Shown here: one piece after another, positions 11,561 through 23,190 of the stretch
Position numbering within the stretch: position 1 is the first letter of the stretch
Layout: each line of letters opens with the position of its first letter
Assembly: GCF_014633365.1 (NCBI RefSeq)
Contig: NC_068340.1
Span: 40,200,328 to 40,264,327 of the forward strand
Direction of reading: 5' to 3'
From: Diospyros lotus
Taxonomy: Eukaryota > Streptophyta > Magnoliopsida > Ericales > Ebenaceae
DNA length: 64,000 nucleotides
Notes under the pieces: generated by a model
What the model saw: only the letters and a program-made list of their open reading frames with translations
What the model was told of the DNA's origin: nothing
Databases searched by the model: none
Made by a program: the position numbers and the translations under genes

Positions 11561-12110
11561 TAAGGGTGTGCACGGTGCAATTTGATCGTTCTGAATCATT
11601 TTTAACACGTCAAATTGTTGGTGCAATTTTTTGACCAAATCAGACTGCGGTCTGGTTTGGGTGCGGCTAAATCGCACCGCATTTGTGGTCTAATTTGATA
11701 TGGTTTACTGCAATTTGAAAATAACTTGTTGGCAATATATAATATATTATTATAACTTGTTAAAATTTTAACATATTATAAAAATATTGGATATAATAGT
11801 TATATATTATTATAAATTATTATAATCTATTGATAATTATAATAATTATATACTATTATAAACTTGTTATATATTATTATAAAAATATAGAGTGATTTTT
11901 ATAATAATAAGAGTTGTTGGGGCTGTTGGGATGATTTTTATAAAAATATTTTTTTTTATATTTTCTTGGACGGTTCGGTTAAAATCAAACCGTCTACTGT
12001 TCAAACCGCGAACTGCACGGTTTGGATAGTCTTCAAACTGTTTTCAACTGCCAAAAACATAAATTGATCCGATCAATTTGGTTCGATTCGATCTAGTTGA
12101 TTTCGCGATG
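11561..12110. mobile_element. hAT-like non-autonomous element (family 1)
   Basis: It begins TAAGGGTGTGCACGGTGCAA and holds paired segments rich in GCGGTTTGG/CCAAACCG-like words around an AT-rich centre. The same order, inverted, occurs at 46141-46602, where ends are clearer. The right boundary here is uncertain, and 12111-12282 carries no gene. Confidence 0.45.
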
Positions 12111-12282
12111 TATCAATTTTTTTCGCGATGTCCCCAATTTTGGAGAGATTTCGAAATATAAATGGGCGCCAATTTATTGTCCCTAATTTTATGTTGACCG
12201 CGGGCTTCACCCCGCAGCCCCAATTTGACAACGTGGGGCAAATTTTATATGTACATTGTAACTAAATCATGACACAAATGAT

Positions 12283-12962
12283 AGGGTTGGCAATTGTTGG
12301 ATTTGATTTTAATTTTTGTCAAAATTATAATTAAATTAAATTTAAATTATTAAAATCAAAACTAAACCACTATCCATTGATTTTAAAATTTAAAAATTAT
12401 AACCAAATCATTCGATTTCGATTTTAACTATGATTTTTTTAGTTTGATCTATACCAACAAATAAAGACAAACTCTTGCAAATAATATTCATAAAAATTTT
12501 TGATAACTCCATAACAAATAAAAATAAACTCTAATAAAGTTACTTTATTCTTATATAAAGTTACAAATTAACTTCAAACTTCTTGGATATAATTATTTGA
12601 TTGATGAAAATAAAATAATTTAAGATTATGTTTTATTTTTATTTGTTAATTACTTTATAAATATTAAATATTTTATATATTTGTAATGTATTAGTTAAAA
12701 TACTTGTAAAAAAATGTATTAATCAATATATATTATGTGTATATATAATATATTAATTAAATAAATATATATTATATATATGTATATTCGGTTCGGATTT
12801 TGATTTCGATTTAGTGAAAACTATAACTAAACCATACCCATTGAAACAGTGTTTAATTTTTTTCAAACTAAACCATTACCCAGTCAAACGGTTTTTAACC
12901 TCGTTGATCAATTTAGTTTTGATTCAATTCCCCACAATTTCGATTGCAATTGCCATCCATAA
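12283..12962. mobile_element. hAT-like element with approximate 8-bp TSD
   Basis: The ends share GGCAATTG (left, 12287 on) and CAATTGCC (right, near 12948). Flanks CAAATGAT (12275-12282) and GAAATGAT (12963-12970) differ at one base, as an aged 8-bp TSD would. The inner terminal segments pair loosely (repeated AAACCA/TGGTTT words). No transposase. Confidence 0.45.
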
Positions 12963-13052
12963 GAAATGATCTTGGCATTGAATATGTCACTTAGATACAA
13001 CATATATATTAAGTTATTGGTTTGCCAGTGAACTATACACTACAAGTACAAG

Positions 13053-13887
13053 CAAGGCCGGACCTTCCATGAGGCCCATGAGGCGGCTGTCTCAGGGTCC
13101 ATGGAAATTTCACAATTTAGGGGCCAATAAATTGAAAGTGGCCCATGCAAATTTCACAACTTAAGGGCCCATAGAAATTTCACAACTTAGGGCCTCATAC
13201 ATTTTTCGTTGGCCCACCACTTTCTTGCGACCCTTCTCTCTCCCTCTCTTTCACTCGCAGCCCTAGCCCTACCTTTCTGGCTCCGTCGTGCCTCGCCCTT
13301 GCTCTCGCCTCGCGCTGCTGCTCCGTTGCCGGTAGCTCGCTGCCTCTCTCTCTCTTCTTGCTACTCCTCGCTCTTCGCCCTCGCCCTCGCCCTCGTTTTC
13401 TCGCCTCTCGTTGCTCGATCGGCGATCGCTCGTTCTCACCAACTTGCCTCGCTCTCGTGGCCGGTGGCTCGCTGCTCGGGCGCTCGCCTAACAAGCATCA
13501 CCTCTCACTGCTATGCTCAGTCGCTGGCTGACCACCGCCCTCCGTCGCTCACCCTTGTGGGTTGTGGCCGGTGACTCGTTGCTTCTCAATTGTCGATTGG
13601 GTCATCAATTTCAGTCTTTCAGATGCTCTAACTCTAGATCTACTTCAACTTTCAGCGGTTAGTTGCTCCTTCATTTCGTTTTGCTTATGGTAGTATCATT
13701 TATTTCGTTTCGTTGTTTATGGTAGTTTTTAATTGATAATTTAAAAAAAATTAATTTTATTCTTATGGTATAAATATTTATTTATTTTTTATATTTTATT
13801 ATAAAAAAATAAAATTTGGATGTACTATACAATTCACCTCTTTTTCACATCTCACCTCAGGACCCTAAAAACTCAGGTCCGGCACTC
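13053..13887. mobile_element. Non-autonomous hAT element, perfect 8-bp TSD
   Basis: TSD AGTACAAG lies at 13045-13052 and 13888-13895. The ends pair as CAAGGCCGGACC and GGTCCGGCACTC. The interior 13210-13590 is GC-rich and pyrimidine-rich, unlike the flanks, and gives open frames of about 100-120 codons on both strands with Ser/Leu/Ala or Arg/Glu bias; it could be captured host DNA but shows no recognisable domain. The right third (13730-13850) is AT-rich. Confidence 0.8.
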
Positions 13888-13895
13888 AGTACAAG

Positions 13896-14308
13896 ATTAT
13901 GAATATAAAAATGCATACCATATGATGAAATACAAATATTTAGGTTTATTTAAAATAATAAATAAATTAATTTATTACACAAAAAAATTAAAATTAAAAT
14001 ATTAAATTAACTCAAATATACAAGTTTATAGATATAATTAAAATAATAAAAAGTTCAAATGAACACATACAAAAAAAACATAAAAGTATAGTAGTAAAAA
14101 TATGAATTTAGCCATTCAAAATTCATACAATTTAAATTAATTAGGTAAAATTTTATAAATAGAATAATGTAGAAAAAACTCATGTATATATATATATATA
14201 TCATTCTAGAGGGGCGATGTTAGCATGTCGAATCCAAAAATTGGCAAATCAAATATTTTTAATCAGTCTTACTGGGAAATGAAATCTTTTAAAATGGGTG
14301 ATCAACCG
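13896..14308. other. AT-rich spacer sharing pieces with 27.5 and 56.7 kb
   Basis: The stretch is AT-rich with an (AT)n run near 14185-14200. From about 14225 it resembles 27511-27600 and 56650-56740 (words GAAATGAAATCTTTTAAAAT and GGTAATCAACC). No gene. Confidence 0.5.
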
Positions 14309-15172
14309 CCAATCTACTTTACGTGTAGTCAAAGACTTTGTTTGTTTGATGCTGCAAAGACTACGTGTTAGTCAGTCTTGTGGATTAGGATTGGATTTCA
14401 AACCATAAAAGATAGAGTTTTGATTTTATGATCGGCCTGATTTAGCAATTAACAAGACATTAAGTTGCAGACCCAAATACGGATTTGATTAATATATATA
14501 TATATTAATTCTTGTTGAAAATTTTATATTTTGATTTATTGAAAAATAGTTTTTGAAACATATATTTTCAATAAATTTGATTTATTGATGAATTTCAAAA
14601 CATTTTTGAAGAACTCTTAAGTGTGATGATTTTATACTCAAGTATACTTTTAAAATGGTCAAGTAGATGTTTATATTAATTAAGTATTTTATAAAGCTTA
14701 TGAGAGCCAATCGAGTAATCTCTATGTGTTAATCAAGTAAAGATTTTGTGAAAAATTCAATCAAGTTTGCTTTGAATCTAATCGAGCAATGCTTAGATTT
14801 TTTTCAAATTAGTCAATTACATGTAGCAGGTTAATCGAGTAAAAATATTTTATAATCAATTATCATAATCTCCTACTAGAATATGTTACGCAATTTTTTG
14901 TCATCTAAAAAATTAATGGGGTGAGGAATTTTTCTAATCAAGTATCAATCTTTTGTACTTGAGTAAATATTTTTTGATAATTGAGTATTTTAGTGTTGAA
15001 TTTTTTGAGTATCTTTCTAATCGAGTAAAGCTTTTTTTTTAATCAACCAGTATGTTTTTATACTGGAGTGTATAATCTTTTTAATTGAATAAACAAAGGT
15101 TGGATGCTGGCTAAGTTTATGGTTTTAACGATAATTGAGTAATTAATGTAAGTTTCTGTGACTGATATGTTA

Positions 15173-16090
15173 GGCGGGTGTTTGTTAAAATGAGCAAGAT
15201 ATGATGGTATTAAGATAAGATTGTGATGCTTTCCGGACCAAGATATGAAATGGTCAAGATAAGGCCGTGAAGCATTCCAAGATTTCTATCAGACTGTTTA
15301 TTAAATTTTTTAGAATCCACTGATAACTGTACTTTTTCTTTTCATATGTTCGTTAATACATATGATAAGTACCAAGATAAGAGTTTTGTTTTATCAAAAT
15401 ATCTCTATTACCAAATTTATGATTAAAATAGTATTTTATGATTAATATGAATTGTCAAAAAAATTAAGATTAAAATTAAAAATAATATTTTATTTTCTAA
15501 ATTCATGTTCAAAAATAAATTTAAAAAGAGTTTAAAAGTATAAATAATTGTTAGAATTACAATAATTCCACCTAGATAATTAAAAATGGTGAAAACATAT
15601 TTTCATAATAGATAATAAAATATAAAATTAAATAAAATAATTTAAAAATTAAAGAAAGGAATTATATTAGTTAATAATATATATAGATAGAAATTTAAAT
15701 TTTAAAAATCAATGAAATGAATATTGTCATTTAAATTTTAAAAATTGTCAAAACATATAATAATTTAAAAATATATTAAATAATATTAATTGTAAGAGTT
15801 AAATAAATAAATTTTTTTAATAAATTTAAATATTTAAAATACATTAAATGGCATTAACTATCTTACAAGGGACAGATAAGTAATTGAGCCTTATCTTGAA
15901 AGAGCCAAATAAATTTATCTAAATGGGAAGATTGAATAAATTTATCTTGAAATGGGGAGATAATAGGTCACGTGAGGCCTTTTCCGAAAATGCTCAGATA
16001 AGCTTAACAAACACGTTGAAAAGACCAAACATCCGGAATGCTTTCCATATCTGACATTTTCTCCCTCTTATCTTGATTAACAAACACCCC
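15173..16090. mobile_element. PIF/Harbinger-type element, TTA TSD
   Basis: The ends pair as GGGTGTTTGTTAAAA (left) and TTAACAAACACCCC (right). TTA flanks it at 15170-15172 and 16091-16093, and the paralogous site near 23030 is empty (ATATGTTAGTTAAG). The second terminal motif AAGATA/TATCTT recurs just inside both ends. At 918 bp with no open frame it is non-autonomous. Relatives: 9304-9612, 48179-48534 and 62702-63066. Confidence 0.8.
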
Positions 16091-16252
16091 TTAGTTAAGT
16101 AAAGACTTGGTCATGCTCAAGTAAGCTCTTCATATAATCGATTATATTAAATATCCAATTGAGTAAAGTGTTATATCAGTTGAGTAAGCCTATATGTTAA
16201 TCGAGTATTGACTGACAAATTTTGAAAATATAATCATTGGATGCATTTAATG

Positions 16253-16939
16253 TTTTTTTTTTCTATAAGTAGGAATTTCATAAAACGAAAACCAACGCCA
16301 AAAGAACTACAAATAAAGGTCAAGGCATACCTCGAACCACCAAAAACCAGGGAAAAAACAACAACAATCACTATCTGGACCAAAGAAAAAAAAAAAAAAA
16401 AAAGGACAACAACAAAAATAAAAAAAATATGTACAAGAAATAAACAAAGTCCAAAACATAACTATTGAAAGCATCTAGAAATATATAGGATTAATTCGTT
16501 GAGATGATCACCAACAAATGCTATACTAAGAAGAACACGAGCCCAGAGTAGCATGGCATCCAAGAGTAGTAGGACATCAAGAGAACATAAGCATCGGAGG
16601 CACTGGCACCAACCATGAAACCATAAGATTACATCAACCATCATCTAGAAGCAAAAAAATCAACTCATAAGGGATCTCAAGAGCCACCAGACAATATGAA
16701 GGGTGTGACTCTGCAAAGATGACCTGAAGTGAACGGTCGCTAGATGGACCCAAACATCACATTGGATTTTATGCGCCAACTGACAAACAGATCTCTCTTG
16801 ATCTCAAAAGCATCTATTGTTGCGTTCTTTCCAAATAAAATACACCAAAACATGAAGCGCCAGCCTATTTGTGACTTGCCACGTACCCTTGCCACTTCAT
16901 CTAGCAGCCACCCAAAACACACCAGTATCCCATCGGAAC
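16253..16939 (-). mobile_element. 5'-truncated LINE (3' end), 10-12-bp TSD
   Basis: On the minus strand the element ends in a poly(A) seen as a T run at 16253-16261. Direct repeats GCATTTAATG(TT) flank it at 16243-16252 and 16940-16951. Minus-strand frames near 16770-16870 encode FWCI and, one frame over, IWKERNNRCFEIKRDLF, the sequence typical of the C-terminal zinc-binding end of plant LINE reverse transcriptases. The frame is broken and the element is inactive. The same insertion is in duplication B copy 2 (23191-24245), so it predates the duplication. Confidence 0.75.
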
Positions 16940-17138
16940 GCATTTAATGTTGTCAGTTTCGTCTTTTGAGTTCATTAAATGTATTCTAGACCTAATGAAT
17001 GAACTCTCATGATTTATCATTAATTCTCATAGATACAAAAAGTGGCACTTGTGACTCAATTGAAACATTCCAATTGTCATTTGTCATGTCAGTTAACATT
17101 CAATGTAGAAAATCTATAAATAGAAAATGAAACTGCTT

Positions 17139-17929
17139 GAAAATGGTTAGAAGAATTGAATACAAACTCAAGAACTATCTTCGAGAGCTTCTAGTAAACG
17201 TTTTCAAAGCTTCCTATTTTTCACGAGCTTATTTTAAAAATCTTTCAGTGAGATTTTTCAAGAGAGTGATTTACATTCAAATCTTGTAACTCTTTTTCAA
17301 GAAAAAGGTTAAATGCTTACTATTTTATCTTATATTTTTCTCTTAATAAATCATTTCACAATATTTGTAAAACTTGAAAAAGGTAACACATGATCCTTTG
17401 AAGGGCTGTATTTGGTTATGACTGAGCCAAGTTTAAAAAGCCAACTGTATAGGCTACGCCTTATCTTTGAAAGGCAATAGTTGTGGCTGAACCTTGTTTT
17501 AAAAAACCAACTGTATAGGTTATTCTTATCCTTGAAAGACAATAGTTGTGGCCGAGCTTTATTTGAAAAAAATCAACTATAAAAGTTGTGCAGCTAAGTC
17601 CATAAAAAACTATAAGATATAGTAAAATACACTTTGTGTGTTTTCAAAATCCTTGATTATGAATCAAGATAATAGACTAAGTTTTATAACTGAATCACTT
17701 TAAATCAAGTGTGCTACATTCTTATTTCAACTTAATTTATTTAATTAAGTTTAAATTTTTAAAAAAGTGAAAAAACCTTAAATCACCCTTTATTGAGGTA
17801 ACAATTTTATCAATTCTCATCGCTTCAAATTCAATGAATCACTTCCACATTCAACATCCCAATGTCAAAGATTCACTTCCACATTCTAGTGCTATGAAGT
17901 TGAAACACTTAAAATTAAGTGTTATACCT
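17139..17929. repeat. Intergenic with 64-69-bp tandem repeat at 17395-17590
   Basis: Three diverged units carry (A/G)CCAACTGTATAGG or the related ATCAACTATAAAAG at about 17439, 17508 and 17572, preceded by CTTTGAA(A)GG and TGTGGC(T/C)GA words. A 63-codon minus-strand open frame is just this repeat. The remainder is AT-rich without a gene. Confidence 0.6.
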
Positions 17930-18309
17930 ACACTTTAATTTTTATCACTGCAATTACTAAATTTTAATTTTTATTATAATTCAATCTCTCATTTAATTTT
18001 TTTTTTATCAAATTTTGTTAGCGAAAATTGATATAAGATATGTTAATATAAACCCCTAAATTACTTAGTGTTGGAATTAACATAAACACTATAATTAAGT
18101 GATTTTAAGATTTATATTAATGTATATTATATTAGTATTTATTAATAAAATTTAAAAAGAATCAAAAGAAAAATTGAATTATAACAAAAATTAAAGTTTA
18201 GTGGCGTAAAAAAATAGTAATTAATTTATTATAAAATAAAAAATTCTAGCAGTGATAGTATAATCTCTCTCACGTATATATATTCTTTCTATACCATCAG
18301 CCTTATCTC
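17930..18309. repeat. Dispersed repeat, third relative at 28.7 and 57.9 kb
   Basis: Sequence from CTAAATTTTAATTTTT to TATACCATCAGCCTTATCTC matches about 28770-29108 and 57995-58300 in order, including the AATTAAGTGATTTTAA word. No terminal structure was recognised and there is no gene. Confidence 0.6.
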
Positions 18310-18938
18310 AATATATGCCATAATATTAAATATATAATATTATATGTTACATTAATATAAATATATAAACATTATTTAAAATATTGAGTATTGAAATAAT
18401 ATATTTTCTTCCTTATGTGATGCCACTGAACAATTGGGAGGTCAATGTACTTTGTGGAAACTATTAATTGTTCAAAGCTAAACACCCTCCTGAGACTTTA
18501 TCCTCATCCTAATGTCATTGTCACCAAGTGTTAATTGTTCTAGAAAGGTATTGATTTCAAACGCATCACTCACTTAGATCATTCTTGTTTTGCCCGTTGA
18601 ATTTTGGTCTTTATCAATACGAGTTAGATTTAGAAAGAGGTAAATCACACGATTAGTTATTGACTTATGTATTTTATAATAAATTAATTATGTTATGTCT
18701 AAGAAAGTGTGCTCCAGCTCAAAAAATGGGCTAAAAAATTTATCAAAAAAATAAATTTACGTAAATAAGTTACATGTGCATAAAATCATTAGATAATTGG
18801 AAGATCAAGAGACAACTGAGTGACCTCATTTAAGAGCCTCTCAAGAGATTACCTCGAAACTTTACATGTTACTCAACCACTATTATTTGAGAGACTCTTA
18901 AAGATCATCGAGACCCGAAAGTCTCCCTCTTAATTACC
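18310..18938 (+). repeat. Dispersed repeat R18, copy 1
   Basis: The block opens with AATAT(A)TGCCATA and includes CCTTATGTGATG-CACTGAACAATTGGGAGG. It recurs at 18950-19396 and 33995-34622. It contains no coding signal and no TSD was found. Identity unknown. Confidence 0.65.
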
Positions 18939-18949
18939 ATAAGCCTTAT

Positions 18950-19396
18950 CTCAATATGCCATACTATTAAATATATGATATTATATGTTATATTAATATA
19001 AATATATAACTATTATTTAAAATATTGAGTATTGAAATAATATTTTTCTCCTTATGTGATGTCACCGAACAATTGGGAGGATAATGTACTTTGTGGAAAA
19101 TATTAATTGTTCAAAGCTAAACACTTTCTTGAGATCTGGGATGATCGTCTTTGCGCGATTCTTGATATTCGTATCCTCGATTACCTCAAAAAAGATAAAT
19201 TGTAAGTATGAGACTTCGCTTCAATGCGTAGGACAAGAATCGATCTCATGACTCACCTAGCTGACACCGACATATCACTTATTCGACCGTGTGAGACTTA
19301 TCCTCGTCCTAATGTCATTGTCACTAAGTGTTAATTGTTCATCCTAACATGGGTGTTAAAAATTTCTTGAATTCAAACCCCCGTACTCACTTAGAT
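18950..19396 (+). repeat. Dispersed repeat R18, copy 2 with about 155-bp insertion
   Basis: It follows copy 1 closely and ends early. At about 19135-19288 it has an insertion absent from the other copies, bounded by GAGA on each side. Read on the minus strand the insert carries GATCGATTC and GCTAGGTGAG words faintly like pol III boxes; a SINE fragment is possible but unproven. Confidence 0.5.
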
Positions 19397-19530
19397 ATTA
19401 GGGGGCTTAGTAAAAAATAATTTTTAGATATTTTATTTAAAAAATTAAAAAAATAATAATAATTAACTTTTGACTTTCAAATAAAACATTTTTTTGTGCT
19501 GTTAACTTCTAGAGTATAATATTATTACGA
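19397..19530 (+). repeat. Orphan copy of the + transporter upstream region
   Basis: From TTAGGGGGCTTAGTA to CTAGAGTATAA it matches 6562-6700 and 36836-36970, which lie 0.4-0.5 kb upstream of the first transporter ATG and upstream of the MULE in the second unit. No transporter coding sequence follows. It is either a relic of a lost gene copy or a repeat that also sits upstream of the genes. Confidence 0.5.
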
Positions 19531-21545
19531 GGCATTTGGTATAAAAGAAATTTTAAGATTATTAGAAATGTTAAGTTGAGAATTTATATTTTCATATTTG
19601 GTATAACTTTTTATAAAAAGAATTTTAAAAAATAAAATTTTTATATTACAAAAAAAAGAAAGATTTCTAGAAGCTCAAGAAGATAAGAACACACGTGGGA
19701 TAGTTTTGTTCTATTTAAAGTTGGCCAAATTCATTTTTTTTCACTAATTTTATATCTTTTTTCATGTGATCATTTAAATTTTTATATCATTAAACTTGAT
19801 TTTTAAGTTAATTTAATCAATATACTTTTATATAAAAAAAATAAAGTGAGATGACAATGTATATATATATATATAAAAAAAAGATAAAATGAGATGATAA
19901 GGTACATGTTACTTTATTCACGTCAAAATACAAGATGTTAAATTGATTTAAAAATGAAGATTAAGAGGTGTAATTAAATAACGAAAAAGTTTGAATTGTC
20001 ACACGAAAAAAAAGTTCAAAATATAAGAGTTAAATGGATTAGAGAATGTAAGTTAATGTGTGTAATTGAAATAAGAAAAAGTTTAATTAATTATAAGAAA
20101 AAAAATTTAAAAGTGTAAGAGACAAAAATATAGATTTGACCATTGTGATTAGGTTGTTTCTAATTAAGCTGCATCTTTTAGCTACTTTGTCGAGTAAACT
20201 TTTAGTTAAAGAAAATGTTAGAACACTATTGTTGTATCATTTTCATGGGTATTATAATCTTTATATATATAAAAGTAGGATAATCTTGAAAAAAGAAATT
20301 TCACCTCAAAACTTGTATTAATGATTTGTAATTAATACTTATTGCATTAATAATTTATATTTTGTAATTTGCATTAATAATTTAAATCTTTCAATTTCTT
20401 TGAAATAATAAGTAGTAATAAAATTTCTCCCAAAATTTGCATTAATGATTTACATTTAATATTTATTGTATTAATAATTTACATTTTGTAATTTGCCTTA
20501 ATAATTTAAATCTTTCAATTGTTTTGAAATAATATGTACTAATTATTGTAAAATTAATAATGAATTTTAAATACACGAGTTTTTCAATGCTAATCATAGG
20601 ATTTTCAATACATTATTATGTGAATATTAAATATTTAATTAATCCGTCAATCAATAAAAATAAATAATATTTATGAAGAATATGAATAGACACTTAAACT
20701 ATTAATTAAGTCACAAAAAATTATTCATTTATATAAAATTTTATCTTTATATAATATAATATAAATAATATATAGTAGAATAATATGTAAATATTTTTTT
20801 CCTCCAAAAATTTGCCAAACTATTTTTTACATCTAAAATTTGATTAAACTTGCATGAATTTTTTAATGCTATTAATTAATCAAAAATAAATATTTTCTGT
20901 TAGATCTTCTCATCAATTAATCCGTCAATCAATTAAAAATAAATACTATTTATGATAAATATGAATAGGCACTTAAAGTATTAACTAAGTCAAGAAAAAT
21001 TATTCATTAAATAAAATCTTATCTTTGTATAATATAATAATATATAATATATTATATTAAAGTAGAATAGTTTGCAAATTTTTGTTCCCTCCAAAAATTT
21101 GCCAAACTGTTTTTTGCCTCTAAAATTTGTATTACATTTGCATGGGTTTTATGAGAAGTATTAATAGACAACTTAAACTATTAATTAAGTTATAGAAAAT
21201 TGTTCATTTATTTATAATATTATCTTTATATCTTTATTCTATATATATTTATATAATATTAAAATATGATAGTTAAACAAAGTATTTTATCAAGTGTCAA
21301 TCAATGGTGAATTTTTTCTCTAAAAAACTTACATTAAATCAAATGTAGTGATTAATTAATTATTCGTTATTTTGGGTGAAGCTTCAAAAGACAACGTTTT
21401 TTGGCAAGGGCAGGAAGGCCTTTTGGCAACCCCTAAGGCTGCCCAAAACGGCAGCGTTTTGGGCCCTGGGTGGAGGGCCAAAACGGCAACCGCTTTTGCT
21501 ATTTCATTTTGCGTGCTTTTATTTGTCTTTTAACCTGCCTCTTTC
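19531..21545. repeat. AT-rich region with tandem repeats, no gene
   Basis: About 19528-19680 resembles the left part of the 26655 Harbinger MITE (GGCATTTGGTATAAAAG). About 130-bp units repeat at 20300-20430 and 20430-20550 (GCATTAATGATTTA words). About 285-bp units repeat at 20640 and 20925, with a partial third near 21150 (AATCCGTCAATCAAT, AAATTTGCCAAACT). A GC-richer patch at 21376-21510 contains the dyad CCAAAACGGCAGCGTTTTGG; its open frame is not gene-like. Confidence 0.55.
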
Positions 21546-21952
21546 CCAATCTACTTTACGTGTAGTCAAAGACTTTGTTTGTTTGACGATGCAAAGACTA
21601 CATGTTAGTCAGTCTTGTGGATTAGGATTGGATTTCAAACCATAAAAGATAGAGTTTTGATTTTATGATCGGCCTGATTTAGCAATTAACAAGACATTAA
21701 GTTGCAGACCCAAATATAGATTTGATTAATATATATATATATTAATTCTTGTTGAAAATTTTATATTTTGATTTATTGAAAAAATAGTTTTTGAAACATA
21801 TATTTTCAATAAATTTGATTTATTGATGAATTTCAAAACATTTTTTAAGAACTCTTACGTGTGATGATTTTATACTCAAGTGTACTTTCAAAATGGTTGA
21901 GTAGATCTTTATATTAATCGAGTATTTTATAAAGCTTATGAGAGCCAATTGA

Positions 21953-22522
21953 GGGGTTAATTACACTAATAATAACTCTAACTTTGCATTCTGTTACTCT
22001 TTGATCACTGAACTTTGAAATGTTACACTGATATTTCAAAACGGTTACTGTTTAATCACTGAACTTTGAAATATTATCTGTTAGTCACTGATATTTTAAA
22101 ATTGTTACTATTTAATCACTGAATTTTAAAATATTACCTATTAATCACTGATATTTCAAAACTGTTACTGCTTAGTTACTGAATTTTAAAATATTATCTG
22201 CTAATAATTGATATTTCAAAATCATTTTTCACCCGTCACTCGATAGTCACTAAACTTTAAGTTCACGAGTGACGAATAAGGAACAATTTTGAAATATTAG
22301 TAACTAACAGATAATATTTTAAAGTTCAATATAATAGTTTTGAAATATCAGTGACTAATAAGTAACATTTTAAAGTTCAGTAACTAAACAGTAACAGTTT
22401 TGAAATATTAATGACTAACATGTAACATTTCAAAGTTCAGTGACTAATAGATAATATTTCAAAATTTAGTGACCAAATTGTAATAGAATGCAAAGTTAGG
22501 TTATTATTGGTGTAATTAACCC
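21953..22522. mobile_element. MULE-type foldback MITE with 9-bp TSD
   Basis: Nearly the whole 570 bp is one inverted repeat: the left end GGGGTTAATTACACTAATAA pairs with the right end TTATTGGTGTAATTAACCC, and pairing continues to a short centre near 22230-22270. TSDs GCCAATTGA (21944-21952) and GCCAATTAA (22523-22531) differ at one base; the paralogous empty site reads GCCAATCGA near 14706. Each arm is itself built from repeats about 60 bp apart containing TCACTGA and TTTCAAAA words. A transcript could form a long hairpin. Confidence 0.8.
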
Positions 22523-23190
22523 GCCAATTAAGTAATCTCTTTGTGTTAATCAAGTAAAGATTTGTGAAAAAATCAATCGAGTATGCTTTGAATCTAATCA
22601 AGTAATGCTCAGATTGTTTTCAAATTAGTCAATTGCATGTAGCAGGTAATCGAGTAAAAATATTTTATAATCAATTATCATAATTTCCTATTCAAATATG
22701 TTACTCAATCTTCTATCATCTAAAAAATTAATAGGGTAAGGAATTTTTCTAATTGAGTATCAATCTTTTATACTCGAGTAAAATTTTTTTGAGAATCAAG
22801 TATTTTAGTGTTGAATTTTTTGAGTATCTTTCTAATCGAGTAAAACTTTCTTTTTAATTAACCAATATGTTTTTATACTCGAGTGTATAATTTTTTTAAT
22901 TGAATAAACAAAGGTTGGATGCTGGCTAAGTTTATGATTTTAAAGATAATCAAGTATCAAGTGTTTGTACTCAAGTAATATTAGCCTTATAATCGAGTAA
23001 TTAATGTAAGCTTTTGTAACTTATATGTTAGTTAAGTAAGGACTTGGTCATGCTTGAGTAAGTCCTTCATATAATCGATTATATTAAATATCCAATTGAG
23101 TAAAGTGTTGTATCAGTTGAATAAGCTTATATGTTAATTGAGTATCGACCGACAAATTTTAAAAAATATAATCGTTGGACGCATTTAATG

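Larger units (their letters stand above)
14309..17138 (+). repeat. Segmental duplication B, copy 1
   Basis: It aligns directly with 21546-24444 from CCAATCTACTTTACGTG to AATGAAACTGCTT. Differences are mainly insertions: copy 1 carries the 15173-16090 Harbinger element; copy 2 carries a MULE foldback and a small LTR element. Both hold the same LINE end. The non-element part is AT-rich with many ATCGAGTA-like words and no gene. Confidence 0.8.
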
